From assembly GCF_003382685.1 (NCBI RefSeq), contig NZ_KZ859511.1, positions 49,298 to 108,924 of the forward strand: a stretch of DNA of 59,627 nt. Direction: 5' to 3'. A program made the translations under genes and the position numbers. The stretch is from Halorussus litoreus (GTDB taxonomy: Archaea > Halobacteriota > Halobacteria > Halobacteriales > Haladaptataceae). Below, piece by piece: positions 1 to 8,067 of the stretch (the first letter of the stretch is position 1; every line of letters starts with the position of its first letter). Under the pieces are notes generated by a model. That model saw only the letters and a program-made list of their open reading frames with translations. It was not told where the DNA came from and did no database searches.

Positions 1-29
1 GCGCGGCCGCTCGCGACTGGGCCCCGCCG

Positions 30-49
30 CCCCCCCCCCCCCCCCCCCC
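30..49. repeat. poly-C homopolymer run
   Basis: Twenty consecutive C residues lie just before the first gene. Such a run is unusual even in a GC-rich genome and sits at the edge of the window. It may be a real low-complexity tract or an assembly artefact. Confidence 0.8.
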
Positions 50-80
50 GCGACCGTCCGCCGGGAACGTCTCTGCTACG

Positions 81-1145
81 GTGCGCGACGAGTCAGTCAC
101 ACGGTCTCCCTCCGCAGAAATCGGCCGAGCCGGGGACTCGCCTCGCGTTCGCTTTCGGGTTCGAGTCGCCAGTCGAGTCGAGACTCCACCGGTCGTACGG
201 GACGGCACTGCGTACCTCGGCTGCGCGAACGGCTCGATCCACGCCCTCGACGCCGCGGACGGACGGCGACGCTGGTCGACCCGGACCGAGGGTCGGACCA
301 CAGCGCCAACGCCCGCAGCCGCGGGGGACGTCGTCTACGCCGGAACCGACGCAGGCAGGATTCTCGCGGTCGACGCCGAGACGGGCGAGTCGCGATGGGA
401 GTTCTCTGCGACCGCGAGCGTGCAGGCCGCCCCGCGAGTCGACGACGGAACGGTGTTCGTCGCGGCCGCGGACGGGCGCGTGACCGCGCTCCACGCCGCG
501 GACGGCTCCCGGCTCCGAACCTTCCGGAACGCCTCGACGGCGCTCTGCTCGCTCGCGGTGGACGACGAGCGCCTGCTCGTCGCCAGCCTCGACGGCGGCG
601 CGTTCGCCCACGACCGGACCGACGGGCGCGAGCGCTGGCGGTTCGACCCCGCGGCCGCCGTCCGGAGCGCGCCCGCCATCGCCGACGACGCCGCGTACGT
701 CGGAACGGTCGACGGCGGCCGGGTGTGCGCCATCTCGGCGAACACGGGCCGCGAGCGCTGGCGGGCCGACCTCGGTGCGAGCGCGTGGGCCGCACCGGCT
801 GTCGGTGAGGGAACCGTCTTTGTCGCGAGCACCGACGGATCGGTCTGGGCGCTCGACGCCGCGGACGGGACGACGGACTGGCGCACCGACCTGAATGGCG
901 GCGTCTGGGCGTCCCCGACGACGACCGGGAAGGCGCTGCTCGTCGCAGACGACGCCGGGCGAGTGTCGGCCCTCGACCGGACGGACGGGACCGTGCTGTG
1001 GCAGTACCGGGCGACCGCGCCGATAGTGGGTCCGGTGACCGTCGCGGAGGGGGCCGCGTTCGTGGCCGACTGCGGCGGGACTGTCACCGCGCTCTCGTTG
1101 CCCGAGGGCTGTCGCTCGCTTCCTGAGGGCTGTCGGGAGCGCTGA
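81..1145 (+). CDS. PQQ-like beta-propeller repeat protein
   Basis: 354 aa built almost wholly of about eight 38-40-residue repeats of the PQQ/quinoprotein-like propeller type. Each has a core of the form G-x-V-x-A-L-D-A-x-D-G-x-x-x-W (for example near residues 50-65, 90-105 and 250-265). No catalytic quinoprotein residues and no signal peptide or membrane segment are seen, so this is more likely a binding or scaffold propeller than a dehydrogenase. The GTG start is the first in-frame one after the poly-C run and is uncertain. The last residues contain a near-duplicate LPEGCR motif. Whether it is cytoplasmic or loses a signal by mis-start cannot be decided here. Confidence 0.8.
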   Translation: MRDESVTRSPSAEIGRAGDSPRVRFRVRVASRVETPPVVRDGTAYLGCANGSIHALDAADGRRRWSTRTEGRTTAPTPAAAGDVVYAGTDAGRILAVDAETGESRWEFSATASVQAAPRVDDGTVFVAAADGRVTALHAADGSRLRTFRNASTALCSLAVDDERLLVASLDGGAFAHDRTDGRERWRFDPAAAVRSAPAIADDAAYVGTVDGGRVCAISANTGRERWRADLGASAWAAPAVGEGTVFVASTDGSVWALDAADGTTDWRTDLNGGVWASPTTTGKALLVADDAGRVSALDRTDGTVLWQYRATAPIVGPVTVAEGAAFVADCGGTVTALSLPEGCRSLPEGCRER

Positions 1146-1205
1146 CCAGCGGCCGATCCACGTCGTTCCGCGGGGTTGAAAGTCCGCGTCCTCGAACTCG
1201 GGAGT

Positions 1206-2102
1206 ATGCCACGTCGAAGCGTGCTGTTCACGCCGGGCGACCGCCCGGAGATGATGCGCAAAGCGCCCGGAGCGGGAGCCGACGTTCTCGTCTTCGACCT
1301 CGAAGACGCGGTGGCTCCCGAACGGAAGGCCGAGGCGCGGGGGGCGGTCCGAAACGTGCTCGCCGACCCCGAGTTCGACCCCGACGCCGAGGTCTGCGTC
1401 CGCGTGAATCCGACCGGCATCGCTGCCGACGACGACCTGCAGGGCGTGCTCGGCGACGCGAGCGAAATTTCCGATGGCGGAGGCGACGCCGACCGAGTCC
1501 GCGCGACCCTCGACGCCGTGATGGCTCCGAAGGTCGAGTCCGCGAGGGACGCCGAGACGCTGGCCGACCTGCTCGACGAGCGCGACGCCGAGGTCCCCGT
1601 CCTCGCGCTGGTCGAGACCGCCGCCGGGGTGCTCGCCAGTGAGGAGATCGCGGCCGTGCCGGCGGTCGACGCGCTGGTCTTCGGCGCGGAGGATCTGGCG
1701 GCCGACCTCGGCGCGACCCGAACCGAGGGGGGAACAGAAGTCCTCCACGCGCGCGAGCACGTCGTGCTCGCCGCGAGCGCGGCGAGCGTGGACGCCATCG
1801 ACACCGTCTACACCGACATCGAGGACGTGGAAGGGGTACGCGAAGAGACCGAGTTCGCCATCAAGCTGGGGTACGACGGCAAGATGGCCATCCACCCCGC
1901 GCAGGTCGACCCCATAAACGGGGCGTTCACGCCCGACCCAGAGCGCGTCGAGTGGGCCGAGCGCGTACTCGCGGCCAAGGCGGAAGCCGACGCTGAGGGC
2001 CGGGGCGTCTTCCGGGTCGACGGCGAGATGGTCGACGCGCCGCTGATCTCGCAGGCCGAGCGCGTGCTGGCGTACGCCGAGGCGGCCGGAGAGAATCGTT
2101 AG
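1206..2102 (+). CDS. HpcH/HpaI aldolase / CitE-like lyase
   Basis: 298 aa beginning with the typical CitE-family N-terminus (P-R-R-S-V-L-F-T-P-G-D-R-P), which is why the ATG at 1206 is preferred over an upstream in-frame TTG. The family is a TIM barrel that cleaves or condenses CoA thioesters such as citryl-CoA, malyl-CoA or beta-methylmalyl-CoA with a divalent metal. Visible family elements are D-L-E-D-A-V near residue 40, the R-V-N-P segment near 70, the A-L-V-E-T-A-A-G-V motif, and G-A-E-D-L-A-A-D-L carrying the metal-binding acids. A nearby glutamate dehydrogenase points to central carbon metabolism. The exact substrate is not readable from sequence. Confidence 0.87.
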   Translation: MPRRSVLFTPGDRPEMMRKAPGAGADVLVFDLEDAVAPERKAEARGAVRNVLADPEFDPDAEVCVRVNPTGIAADDDLQGVLGDASEISDGGGDADRVRATLDAVMAPKVESARDAETLADLLDERDAEVPVLALVETAAGVLASEEIAAVPAVDALVFGAEDLAADLGATRTEGGTEVLHAREHVVLAASAASVDAIDTVYTDIEDVEGVREETEFAIKLGYDGKMAIHPAQVDPINGAFTPDPERVEWAERVLAAKAEADAEGRGVFRVDGEMVDAPLISQAERVLAYAEAAGENR

Positions 2103-2183
2103 CTCGAAGGAGAATTGACCGTTCGACGGGGAAATCCCGCCGTCGGCGAACAAATTAAACTCATAACCCCGACCTTAAACACA

Positions 2184-2190
2184 TTTATAT
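2184..2190 (+). promoter_or_regulatory. TATA-like box upstream of glutamate dehydrogenase
   Basis: TTTATAT within an AT-rich gap between the lyase and the dehydrogenase, about 69 nt before the chosen ATG. It implies a short 5' leader. A second AT-rich patch (GGTATAG) lies at about 2201-2207 and could be the box instead. Confidence 0.45.
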
Positions 2191-2258
2191 GAGCTAAAGG
2201 GGTATAGTGGATAATTCCGCCACCCTTATTCACGGGAACGCGGGAGTTGAGTACGAAG

Positions 2259-3512
2259 ATGTCCGAAGCGAACCCCTTCGAAAGCCTGCAGGAGCAGATC
2301 GACGACGCCGCGTCGTATGTAGACGCGGGTGAGGACGTGCTGAACCGTCTCAAACACCCGGAGCGCGTGCTGGAGACGAACCTCTCGGTCGAGATGGACG
2401 ACGGCTCGGTCGAGGTGATCAAGGCGTTCCGGTCGCAGTTCAACGGCGACCGCGGCCCGTACAAGGGCGGCATCCGCTACCACCCGGGCGTCACCCGCGA
2501 CGAGGTCAAGGCGCTGTCGGGCTGGATGGCGTACAAGTGCGCGGTGGTCGACATCCCGTACGGCGGCGGGAAGGGCGGCATCGTAATCGATCCTGCCGAC
2601 TTCAGCGAGTCCGAACTCGAACGGCTCACGCGGTCGTTTGCGACGGAACTCCGGCCGTTCATCGGCGAGGACAGGGACATCCCCGCGCCCGACGTGAACA
2701 CCGGCCGGCGCGAGATGAACTGGATCAAAGACACCTACGAGACGCTGGAGAACACCACCGAGCCGGGCGTCATCACGGGCAAGTCCCCCAGCAGCGGCGG
2801 CAGCGAGGGCCGCGTCGAGGCCACCGGACGCTCGACCATGCTCACCGCTCGCGAGGCGTTCGACTACCTCGACAAGGATCTCGCGGGCGCTGACGTGGCG
2901 GTCCAGGGGTACGGCAACGCCGGCTGGATCACGGCGAAACTCCTCCACGAACTCGGCGCGAACGTGGTCGCCGTCTCCGACTCCAGTGGAGCCATCTACC
3001 GCGAAGTCGGCTTCAACCCGGTCGACGTGAAGAACCACAAGAACGAGACCGGCAGCGTCGTCGGCTATCCCGAGGCCGAAGACGAGTTCTCCAACGAGGA
3101 CCTGCTCACGCTCGACGTGGACCTGCTGGTCCCCGCCGCGCTGGAGAACGCCATCGATGGCGACCTCGCGCAGGACGTGTCGGCGGACGTGATCGCCGAG
3201 GCCGCGAACGGCCCGCTCACGCCCGAGGCCGACGACGTGCTGGCCGAGTCGGACACGTACGTCTTCCCCGACATCCTCGCGAACGCGGGCGGCGTGACCG
3301 TCTCGTACTTCGAGTGGGTCCAGAACCGCCAGCGGTTCTACTGGACAGAGGAGCGAGTCAACGAGGAACTCGAGCGCGTCATCACCGACGCGTTCGACAA
3401 TCTGGTCGAGACCTACGAGGAGACGGGTGCGTCCAACATGCGCACCGCCGCGTACGCGGTCGCCATCGAGCGCGTGGTCGACGCCTACGAGGAAGGCGGC
3501 AACTGGCCCTAA
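2259..3512 (+). CDS. gdhA: glutamate dehydrogenase (Glu/Leu/Phe/Val family)
   Basis: 417 aa from the ATG at 2259 (an in-frame TTG lies 12 nt upstream but the [13 protein letters not shown] start is the form typical of haloarchaea). It interconverts glutamate and 2-oxoglutarate plus ammonium with NAD(P). The N-terminal substrate domain has K-G-G-I-R near 69-73, K93 in M-A-Y-K, and the catalytic-lysine motif G-G-G-K-G-G with K105. The Rossmann domain carries Q-G-Y-G-N-A-G near residue 222. Length and motifs are complete. Haloarchaea often carry several paralogues, so the cofactor and direction cannot be stated. Confidence 0.95.
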   Translation: MSEANPFESLQEQIDDAASYVDAGEDVLNRLKHPERVLETNLSVEMDDGSVEVIKAFRSQFNGDRGPYKGGIRYHPGVTRDEVKALSGWMAYKCAVVDIPYGGGKGGIVIDPADFSESELERLTRSFATELRPFIGEDRDIPAPDVNTGRREMNWIKDTYETLENTTEPGVITGKSPSSGGSEGRVEATGRSTMLTAREAFDYLDKDLAGADVAVQGYGNAGWITAKLLHELGANVVAVSDSSGAIYREVGFNPVDVKNHKNETGSVVGYPEAEDEFSNEDLLTLDVDLLVPAALENAIDGDLAQDVSADVIAEAANGPLTPEADDVLAESDTYVFPDILANAGGVTVSYFEWVQNRQRFYWTEERVNEELERVITDAFDNLVETYEETGASNMRTAAYAVAIERVVDAYEEGGNWP

Positions 3513-3678
3513 ACTCGCGGTATTCGTCGCGGATTGGTACTTTCTCCGCTCCGTCCCGAGTTTACGACCGTTTTCTATGAGTGAAAAATATATTGAAAGT
3601 ATTCTAATGCTTAGGTTTATTTTTAGACTTGGAATCGTAATCTTTATCTTTCGGTCCGTGTTATCGTTTAACGGACTC

Positions 3679-3786
3679 ATGTCCAAGCACTACATCGAAG
3701 CTCTCGACGAGAGTGACGAGATCGACCTCGAAGAACGAACCAACGCGCTGTACAAGACCGGACCCAACGGCGACATCTTCGTCTAA
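3679..3786 (+). CDS. small acidic peptide, 35 codons; possible RiPP precursor
   Basis: ORF of 35 codons beginning MSKHYIEALDESDEIDLEER and ending in a Thr/Lys/Asp-bearing tail (T21, K26, T27, D32). It follows an AT-rich stretch with TATA-like sequence and stops 170 nt before the convergent M50 protease gene. Acidic leader-like N-terminus, short length and the company of an ATP-grasp ligase and a PqqD-like/M50 protein suggest a modified-peptide precursor; this is inference. The same frame is open upstream to an ATG at 3577, giving a 69-codon version that starts with a similar M-S-x-x-Y-I-E motif and a hydrophobic stretch. No known family is recognised. Confidence 0.4.
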   Translation: MSKHYIEALDESDEIDLEERTNALYKTGPNGDIFV

Positions 3787-3862
3787 GAACCGAACCGCAG
3801 TGGCGTATTATTTTCGCAGGTCGAGTTACAAGTAGCGGAGCAGCACCGTCCGACGAATCCCG

Positions 3863-3967
3863 GAACGCTCCCCATCACTACGGGTCCTAGAACACTCCCC
3901 ATCACTACGAGTCCTAAAACTCCCCGTCCTACGAGTTCCGGAACGCTCCCCGTCATTACGAACTCCG
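3863..3967. repeat. four degenerate 27-bp tandem repeats
   Basis: Units at 3863-3889, 3890-3916, 3917-3940 (24 nt) and 3941-3967 share the pattern GAACGCTCCCCATCACTACG followed by AGTCCTA, with a few changes each. The last unit overlaps the 3' end of the M50 protease gene and contains its stop codon. The array fills the gap between convergent genes. Confidence 0.85.
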
Positions 3968-4945
3968 CAGCCGAGTTGGAACGACCGCATCCCAGAGCCC
4001 CAAGCGACCGAAGAGAACGAAGACGAGGACCACGGTGGGCCACGCGATGCCAACGAGCCCGTACAGGAAGTACATGACGCCGACCGAGACGAAGAACATG
4101 ATCACGGTGAACGTGTACGACACCACGGCGTACGCCGCAGCCAGCGACGGTTGCAGGTTGCGGAGATGCCGGATGCCCCGCTTTCGGAGATTCACGAGGT
4201 CGAACGTGTCGACCAGCAGCCAGTACCCGTCGCCGTGAACCAGCGGGTTGATACTGAAGGCGATACTCAGGAGGCTGCTGAAAATGAAGACGTTCAGCGC
4301 GAGACTCTCCGGAAACAGCGCGTGGTACACGCCCACGAGCATTCCGACCCACGCCAGTTCGGTGAACGGACCGGCGAGGCTTATCCATCGCCGTCGGTTC
4401 TTCGGCAGCGTCCACGCACCGTTCGTCTCCGTGACGACGACCGGGATGACAGCGTTGATCCACCCGAGTCGTATCGTCGGGTCGAAGTGGCGTCGACTCT
4501 CGAGGTAGTGTCCGGCTTCGTGGACGACTATCGACGCTATCGTCAGCCCGACGAGGATCGTCACCCGGATCGGCGTCAACAAGCTCCGCAACTCTTCGAC
4601 CGTGGGTGCCTGATCCGCGTGGAACGCCAGTATCGCTCCGAACAGCGCGAGAAACGCGAGGACCCGCGGCCACAGCCGGACGTCCTCGGGCCGAACGACC
4701 CGTCCGACGCGGGACCCGTCCAGCCGGACGAACCCGTCGTCGACCAGTCCGTCGAGAAGGTTCAAGGCACCGCCGTCGAGATCCTCCCTCGTAACGTCGC
4801 CGTCCGCCATGTCCTCCAGCAGTCGAATCGCGTTCTCGGAGACGCCCTGAAGGTCTCCGTCGGAGTTCCGGAGGAAGTACGTCCCCTCCGCCTGCCCCCA
4901 CGTGTACCCGACTTGTGCGTCGCGTCGCTGGCTCTCCACGTTCAT
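3956..4945 (-). CDS. PqqD-like / M50 membrane metalloprotease
   Basis: 329 aa. Residues about 20-80 resemble a PqqD-type peptide-binding domain (G-V-S-E-N-A-I-R-L-L-E-D-M-A-D-G). The rest is a polytopic M50-type membrane protease: H-E-A-G-H at 142-146 supplies two zinc ligands and the catalytic Glu, and N-P-L-V-H-G-D-G-Y-W at 233-242 supplies the third ligand (D239). The layout matches YydH-like putative peptide zinc metalloproteases found in bacterial peptide-modification loci. The start overlaps the stop of the upstream ATP-grasp gene (ATGA), so the two are translationally coupled. A role in maturing or exporting a modified peptide is inferred. Confidence 0.8.
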   Translation of the reverse strand: MNVESQRRDAQVGYTWGQAEGTYFLRNSDGDLQGVSENAIRLLEDMADGDVTREDLDGGALNLLDGLVDDGFVRLDGSRVGRVVRPEDVRLWPRVLAFLALFGAILAFHADQAPTVEELRSLLTPIRVTILVGLTIASIVVHEAGHYLESRRHFDPTIRLGWINAVIPVVVTETNGAWTLPKNRRRWISLAGPFTELAWVGMLVGVYHALFPESLALNVFIFSSLLSIAFSINPLVHGDGYWLLVDTFDLVNLRKRGIRHLRNLQPSLAAAYAVVSYTFTVIMFFVSVGVMYFLYGLVGIAWPTVVLVFVLFGRLGLWDAVVPTRLRSS

Positions 4946-5886
4946 GTGTCGGTCAGGTAGTCGGCGAGTGCTTCGGTCACCCGCTGGTCGGCCTCCACGT
5001 CGGCGGCAGCGAACGCCGGGGCCTCGTTCAGTTCCAGTATCGCGTGCTCGTCGTTCAGGCCTCGGCGCACGTCGGCTGCGCCGAACGTCAGGTCGACGGC
5101 CTCGGCCGCCCGCACCGCAGTGTCCTCGACGGCCCCGGAGACGGTGGCTGGCGCAATTTCGACCTCCTCGCCCTCCGTCTGGTCGAGTTTGAACGAGAAG
5201 TTCTCGCTCTCGTAGCGGATCGCACCCACGACCTCGCCGTCGAGCACGTACACGCGAAGGTCCTCACCCTCGACGAACTCCTGGAACTGCACCGGAGCGG
5301 TCGAGAGCCGTGCGAGTCGGTCGTCGGTCAGTCCCTCCGCCGTGAGCTCCGCGGGAGGGGCACCGTTGGCGACCGGCTTGTAAACGACCCGGTCGTGGCG
5401 GTCGGCGAACGCACGGACCTCGTCGGGGTCGTTCGTGAACAGGGTGTCGGGGACCGGTAGCCCCGCAGCCTCGAACCGGGCGAGTTGCCACGGCTTGCGC
5501 TGTTGGAGGTAGTGGTTGCGGAGCTTCGGAAGCACGTCGACGCCCTCGGATTCGAGTTCCCGACAGAGGCTCTCGAAGAGACTGCGGTGTTCGCGCCACT
5601 GATTGAGTATCGGCTGTATCTCCTCCGCCTCCCGGAACTCCTCCCGAACCGCCACGTCGTTCTGGTGGAACAGGGCGTGAACGTGGACGTACGCACCCTC
5701 GACGTCGTCCAACTCGAACGGCGTCCCGAGGGTAGCCTCACCGTCGGAAGGAGTGAACGTCAGCGGTGTTTCGCCCGGCCAGTCCCGCACGTCGGTGACG
5801 ACTGGTTCGACTCCTCGCTCCCTGACGGCCTCGGCCAGTAGCTCGATCTCCCTCAGTATCTCCATGCCGACGAGTACGACGGTCAT
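4942..5886 (-). CDS. RimK/MvdD-like ATP-grasp ligase
   Basis: 314 aa. The N-terminal 100 residues form a non-catalytic domain; the central and C-terminal parts carry the ATP-grasp fold: V-V-Y-K-P-V near residue 168, the Q-F-Q-E-F-V-E-G-E-D-L-R-V-Y segment near 200, and a C-terminal metal site (A-I-L-E-L-N-E-A-P). The organisation resembles RimK and the ligases that close ester or amide crosslinks in graspetides. RimK/LysX-type amino-acid ligases are the alternative. It is first in a two-gene operon with the M50 protease; upstream minus-strand DNA is AT-rich (TTATTTTTTC) and probably holds the promoter. Confidence 0.75.
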   Translation of the reverse strand: MTVVLVGMEILREIELLAEAVRERGVEPVVTDVRDWPGETPLTFTPSDGEATLGTPFELDDVEGAYVHVHALFHQNDVAVREEFREAEEIQPILNQWREHRSLFESLCRELESEGVDVLPKLRNHYLQQRKPWQLARFEAAGLPVPDTLFTNDPDEVRAFADRHDRVVYKPVANGAPPAELTAEGLTDDRLARLSTAPVQFQEFVEGEDLRVYVLDGEVVGAIRYESENFSFKLDQTEGEEVEIAPATVSGAVEDTAVRAAEAVDLTFGAADVRRGLNDEHAILELNEAPAFAAADVEADQRVTEALADYLTDT

Positions 5887-6162
5887 TATCGATTACGTTG
5901 TCCACGACCAGTGAAAAAATAACCTGATTTTGCACTGCATCCTCGTCCCGCCGCGAGCGTCGCGGTGCTTCGCCGAGCCGTGCCGGTCGACCACGTTTTC
6001 TTTCGAGGTAGCGGATAGATCAATCTGTTGTCAGTGGGTTTCGTATATCGTCCTCACAGCCATTAAGACGCCAGATGTTCGGTTATCTCGCCCTATTTCT
6101 CATCTGTGATAACGGTATCGGGGTTTTATCATCTGAGGCTCGGAAAATAATTCCTATCGACC

Positions 6163-6744
6163 ATGTTCGACACGGAATCGACCGACCGCGGTCAGGTGGG
6201 GATCGGCACGCTCATCGTGTTCATCGCGATGGTGCTGGTGGCCGCCATCGCCGCGGGCGTGCTCATCAACACCGCGGGCTTCCTCCAGAGCAAGTCCGAG
6301 CAGACCGGTCAGGAGTCCAGCGCGCAAGTGACCGACCGCGTGCGCGTGGCGAGTACGGTGGGCGTCGTGGGCAACGACGACTCGGTCCACCTCGTGAACC
6401 TGACCGTGATGAAGAGTTCCGGCGCGGGCGACATCAATCTCTCGACCGCGACCGTGGAGTGGCTCGGCCCCGACGACGGGACCATCCTCACGGCGGGCGA
6501 CAGCGCAACTGACTCGGCGTTCACCGTCAGTACGATCAAAGACATTGACGACACGAAGCCGGTGCTCGTCAATCAGGAAGACCGGTTCCGAATCACGCTC
6601 GACGCGGCGGCGCTGACCGACGACTCGCACGGTCTCAAGGAGAGCGAGGACTTCACGATCAAGGTCATCACTTCTGCCGGCGCGGTCACCTACCACCACA
6701 AGGTGCCCCCGACGCTGACCGACCAGAAGGCGGTGGAGCTCTGA
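6163..6744 (+). CDS. archaellin (flagellin-type filament protein)
   Basis: 193 aa with a class III (type IV pilin-like) signal: D-R-G followed by Q-V-G-I-G-T-L and a 20-residue hydrophobic helix, with prepilin-peptidase cleavage expected after G10. The helix and the residues after it ([15 protein letters not shown]) match haloarchaeal archaellins. The remainder is a beta-rich acidic outer domain. The product would be assembled into the archaellum at the cell surface. It stands alone: no other arl genes are near, so it may be a supplementary filament subunit. An AT-rich promoter region lies upstream at about 6100-6160. Confidence 0.9.
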   Translation: MFDTESTDRGQVGIGTLIVFIAMVLVAAIAAGVLINTAGFLQSKSEQTGQESSAQVTDRVRVASTVGVVGNDDSVHLVNLTVMKSSGAGDINLSTATVEWLGPDDGTILTAGDSATDSAFTVSTIKDIDDTKPVLVNQEDRFRITLDAAALTDDSHGLKESEDFTIKVITSAGAVTYHHKVPPTLTDQKAVEL

Positions 6745-6828
6745 AGGTCGAGACGCGACTGTCCTCAGAAGTTCCCGAAAACGTCGTACACTCGGAAGTC
6801 TCGTAGCAATCGTTTCGGCCGAACCGTT

Positions 6829-7971
6829 CTACAGTCCGATCTCGCGCCCGATGACGAGGTGCTGGATCTCGCTCGTCCCCTCGCCGATCTCCATCAGCTT
6901 CGCGTCGCGGAAGAACCGCTGTGGCGCGAAGTCCTCGGTGTAGCCGTAGCCGCCGAGCGTCTGGACCGCCTCTTCGGCCACCTCGCGGGCGGCCTCGCTG
7001 GCGTCGAGTTTGGCGAGCGCGCTCTCGTGGCTGACCGACTCGCCCTGGTCGTACTTCCAGGCCGCCCTGTGGGTCAGCAGGCGTGCGCGCTCGACCTTCC
7101 GGTCCATCGAGACCACCTTGTTCCGGATGGCGTCGAACTTCGAGATGGGCTTGCCGAACTGCTCGCGCTCGGTGCTGTACTCCCGGGCGGCGTCGTACGC
7201 GCCCTGTGCGAGCCCGGTCGACAGCGCCGCGATGGAGATGCGGCCGCCGTCGAGGGTCTTCTTGGTCTGGTCCCAGCCGTCGCCCTCCTCGCCGAGCAGG
7301 CGGTCCTCGGGAAGCCGGACGTCGTCGAGCTTGATCTCGCAGGTCGGCGAGGCGTTCAGCCCCATCTTGTCCCAGACGGTCGTGACCTCGAAGCCGTCGT
7401 CCTCGTCGGGGTCGACGATGAACGTCGAGATGCCGTCGTAGCCCGCGCCGGGGTCGGTGACCGCCTTCACGAGGACGCTCCCCGCGACGTTCGCGTTGGT
7501 GATGAACTGCTTGGTACCATTGAGCACCCATTCATCGCCGTCCTTTTCCGCGGTGGTGTCCATGTCGCTGGCGTCCGACCCGGAGCCGGGCTCGGTGAGC
7601 GCCCACGAACCGAGATACTCGCCCTCGGCGAGCGGGCGGAGCCAGCGTTCCTTCTGCTCGTCGGTGCCGAACAGCTCGATGGGCTTGCTCGCCAGCGAGA
7701 CGTGCGCGGCGTACGAGAGGCCGACCGACCCCGAGACGCGGCCGAGTTCCTCCGTCACGAGAGCGTACATTAGCTGGTCGCCGCCGAGACCGCCGTACTC
7801 CTCGCTCACGGGGACGCCCATCACGTCGAGGTCCGCGAGTTGGTCGAAGATATCCTCGGGGAAGCGGTGTTCGTCTTCGATCTCCTGGGCGACGGGTTCG
7901 ATCTCCTCGTCGCAGAACTCCCGTACCGTGTCCCGAATCATCCGATGCTCGTCGGGGAGGCCGAAATCCAT
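6829..7971 (-). CDS. acyl-CoA dehydrogenase
   Basis: 380 aa; the ATG at 7971 gives the standard N-terminus (MDFGLPDEHRMIRDTVREF) and longer frames upstream are not protein-like. FAD-dependent alpha,beta-dehydrogenation of acyl-CoA. Visible signatures are the W-A-L-T-E-P-G-S-G-S-D FAD/substrate motif near residue 130, the middle beta-domain, and the C-terminal Q-T-L-G-G-Y-G-Y and I-G-E-G-T-S-E-I-Q motifs, the latter placing the catalytic Glu as in short-chain enzymes. Full length. Monocistronic and divergent from the next gene; chain-length specificity unknown. Confidence 0.93.
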   Translation of the reverse strand: MDFGLPDEHRMIRDTVREFCDEEIEPVAQEIEDEHRFPEDIFDQLADLDVMGVPVSEEYGGLGGDQLMYALVTEELGRVSGSVGLSYAAHVSLASKPIELFGTDEQKERWLRPLAEGEYLGSWALTEPGSGSDASDMDTTAEKDGDEWVLNGTKQFITNANVAGSVLVKAVTDPGAGYDGISTFIVDPDEDDGFEVTTVWDKMGLNASPTCEIKLDDVRLPEDRLLGEEGDGWDQTKKTLDGGRISIAALSTGLAQGAYDAAREYSTEREQFGKPISKFDAIRNKVVSMDRKVERARLLTHRAAWKYDQGESVSHESALAKLDASEAAREVAEEAVQTLGGYGYTEDFAPQRFFRDAKLMEIGEGTSEIQHLVIGREIGL

Positions 7972-8067
7972 ACGCAAATCTTGCGCAAGCGGTGGTAAAA
8001 AGTCTCCGCAACCGGGGCCGAAGGTATGTCGAAACGCTGTTAATACCCACGGACGAACCCGCGAGTC

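Noticed and set aside
93-2153. Long minus-strand open frame (686 codons) opposite the first two genes
   Set aside because: It mirrors the plus-strand propeller and lyase genes, whose motifs are clear. Open antisense frames are expected in GC-rich coding DNA.
3826-4053. Short minus-strand ORF containing the 27-bp repeats as 9-residue repeats
   Set aside because: It overlaps the M50 gene in another frame; the peptide repeats simply reflect the DNA repeats.
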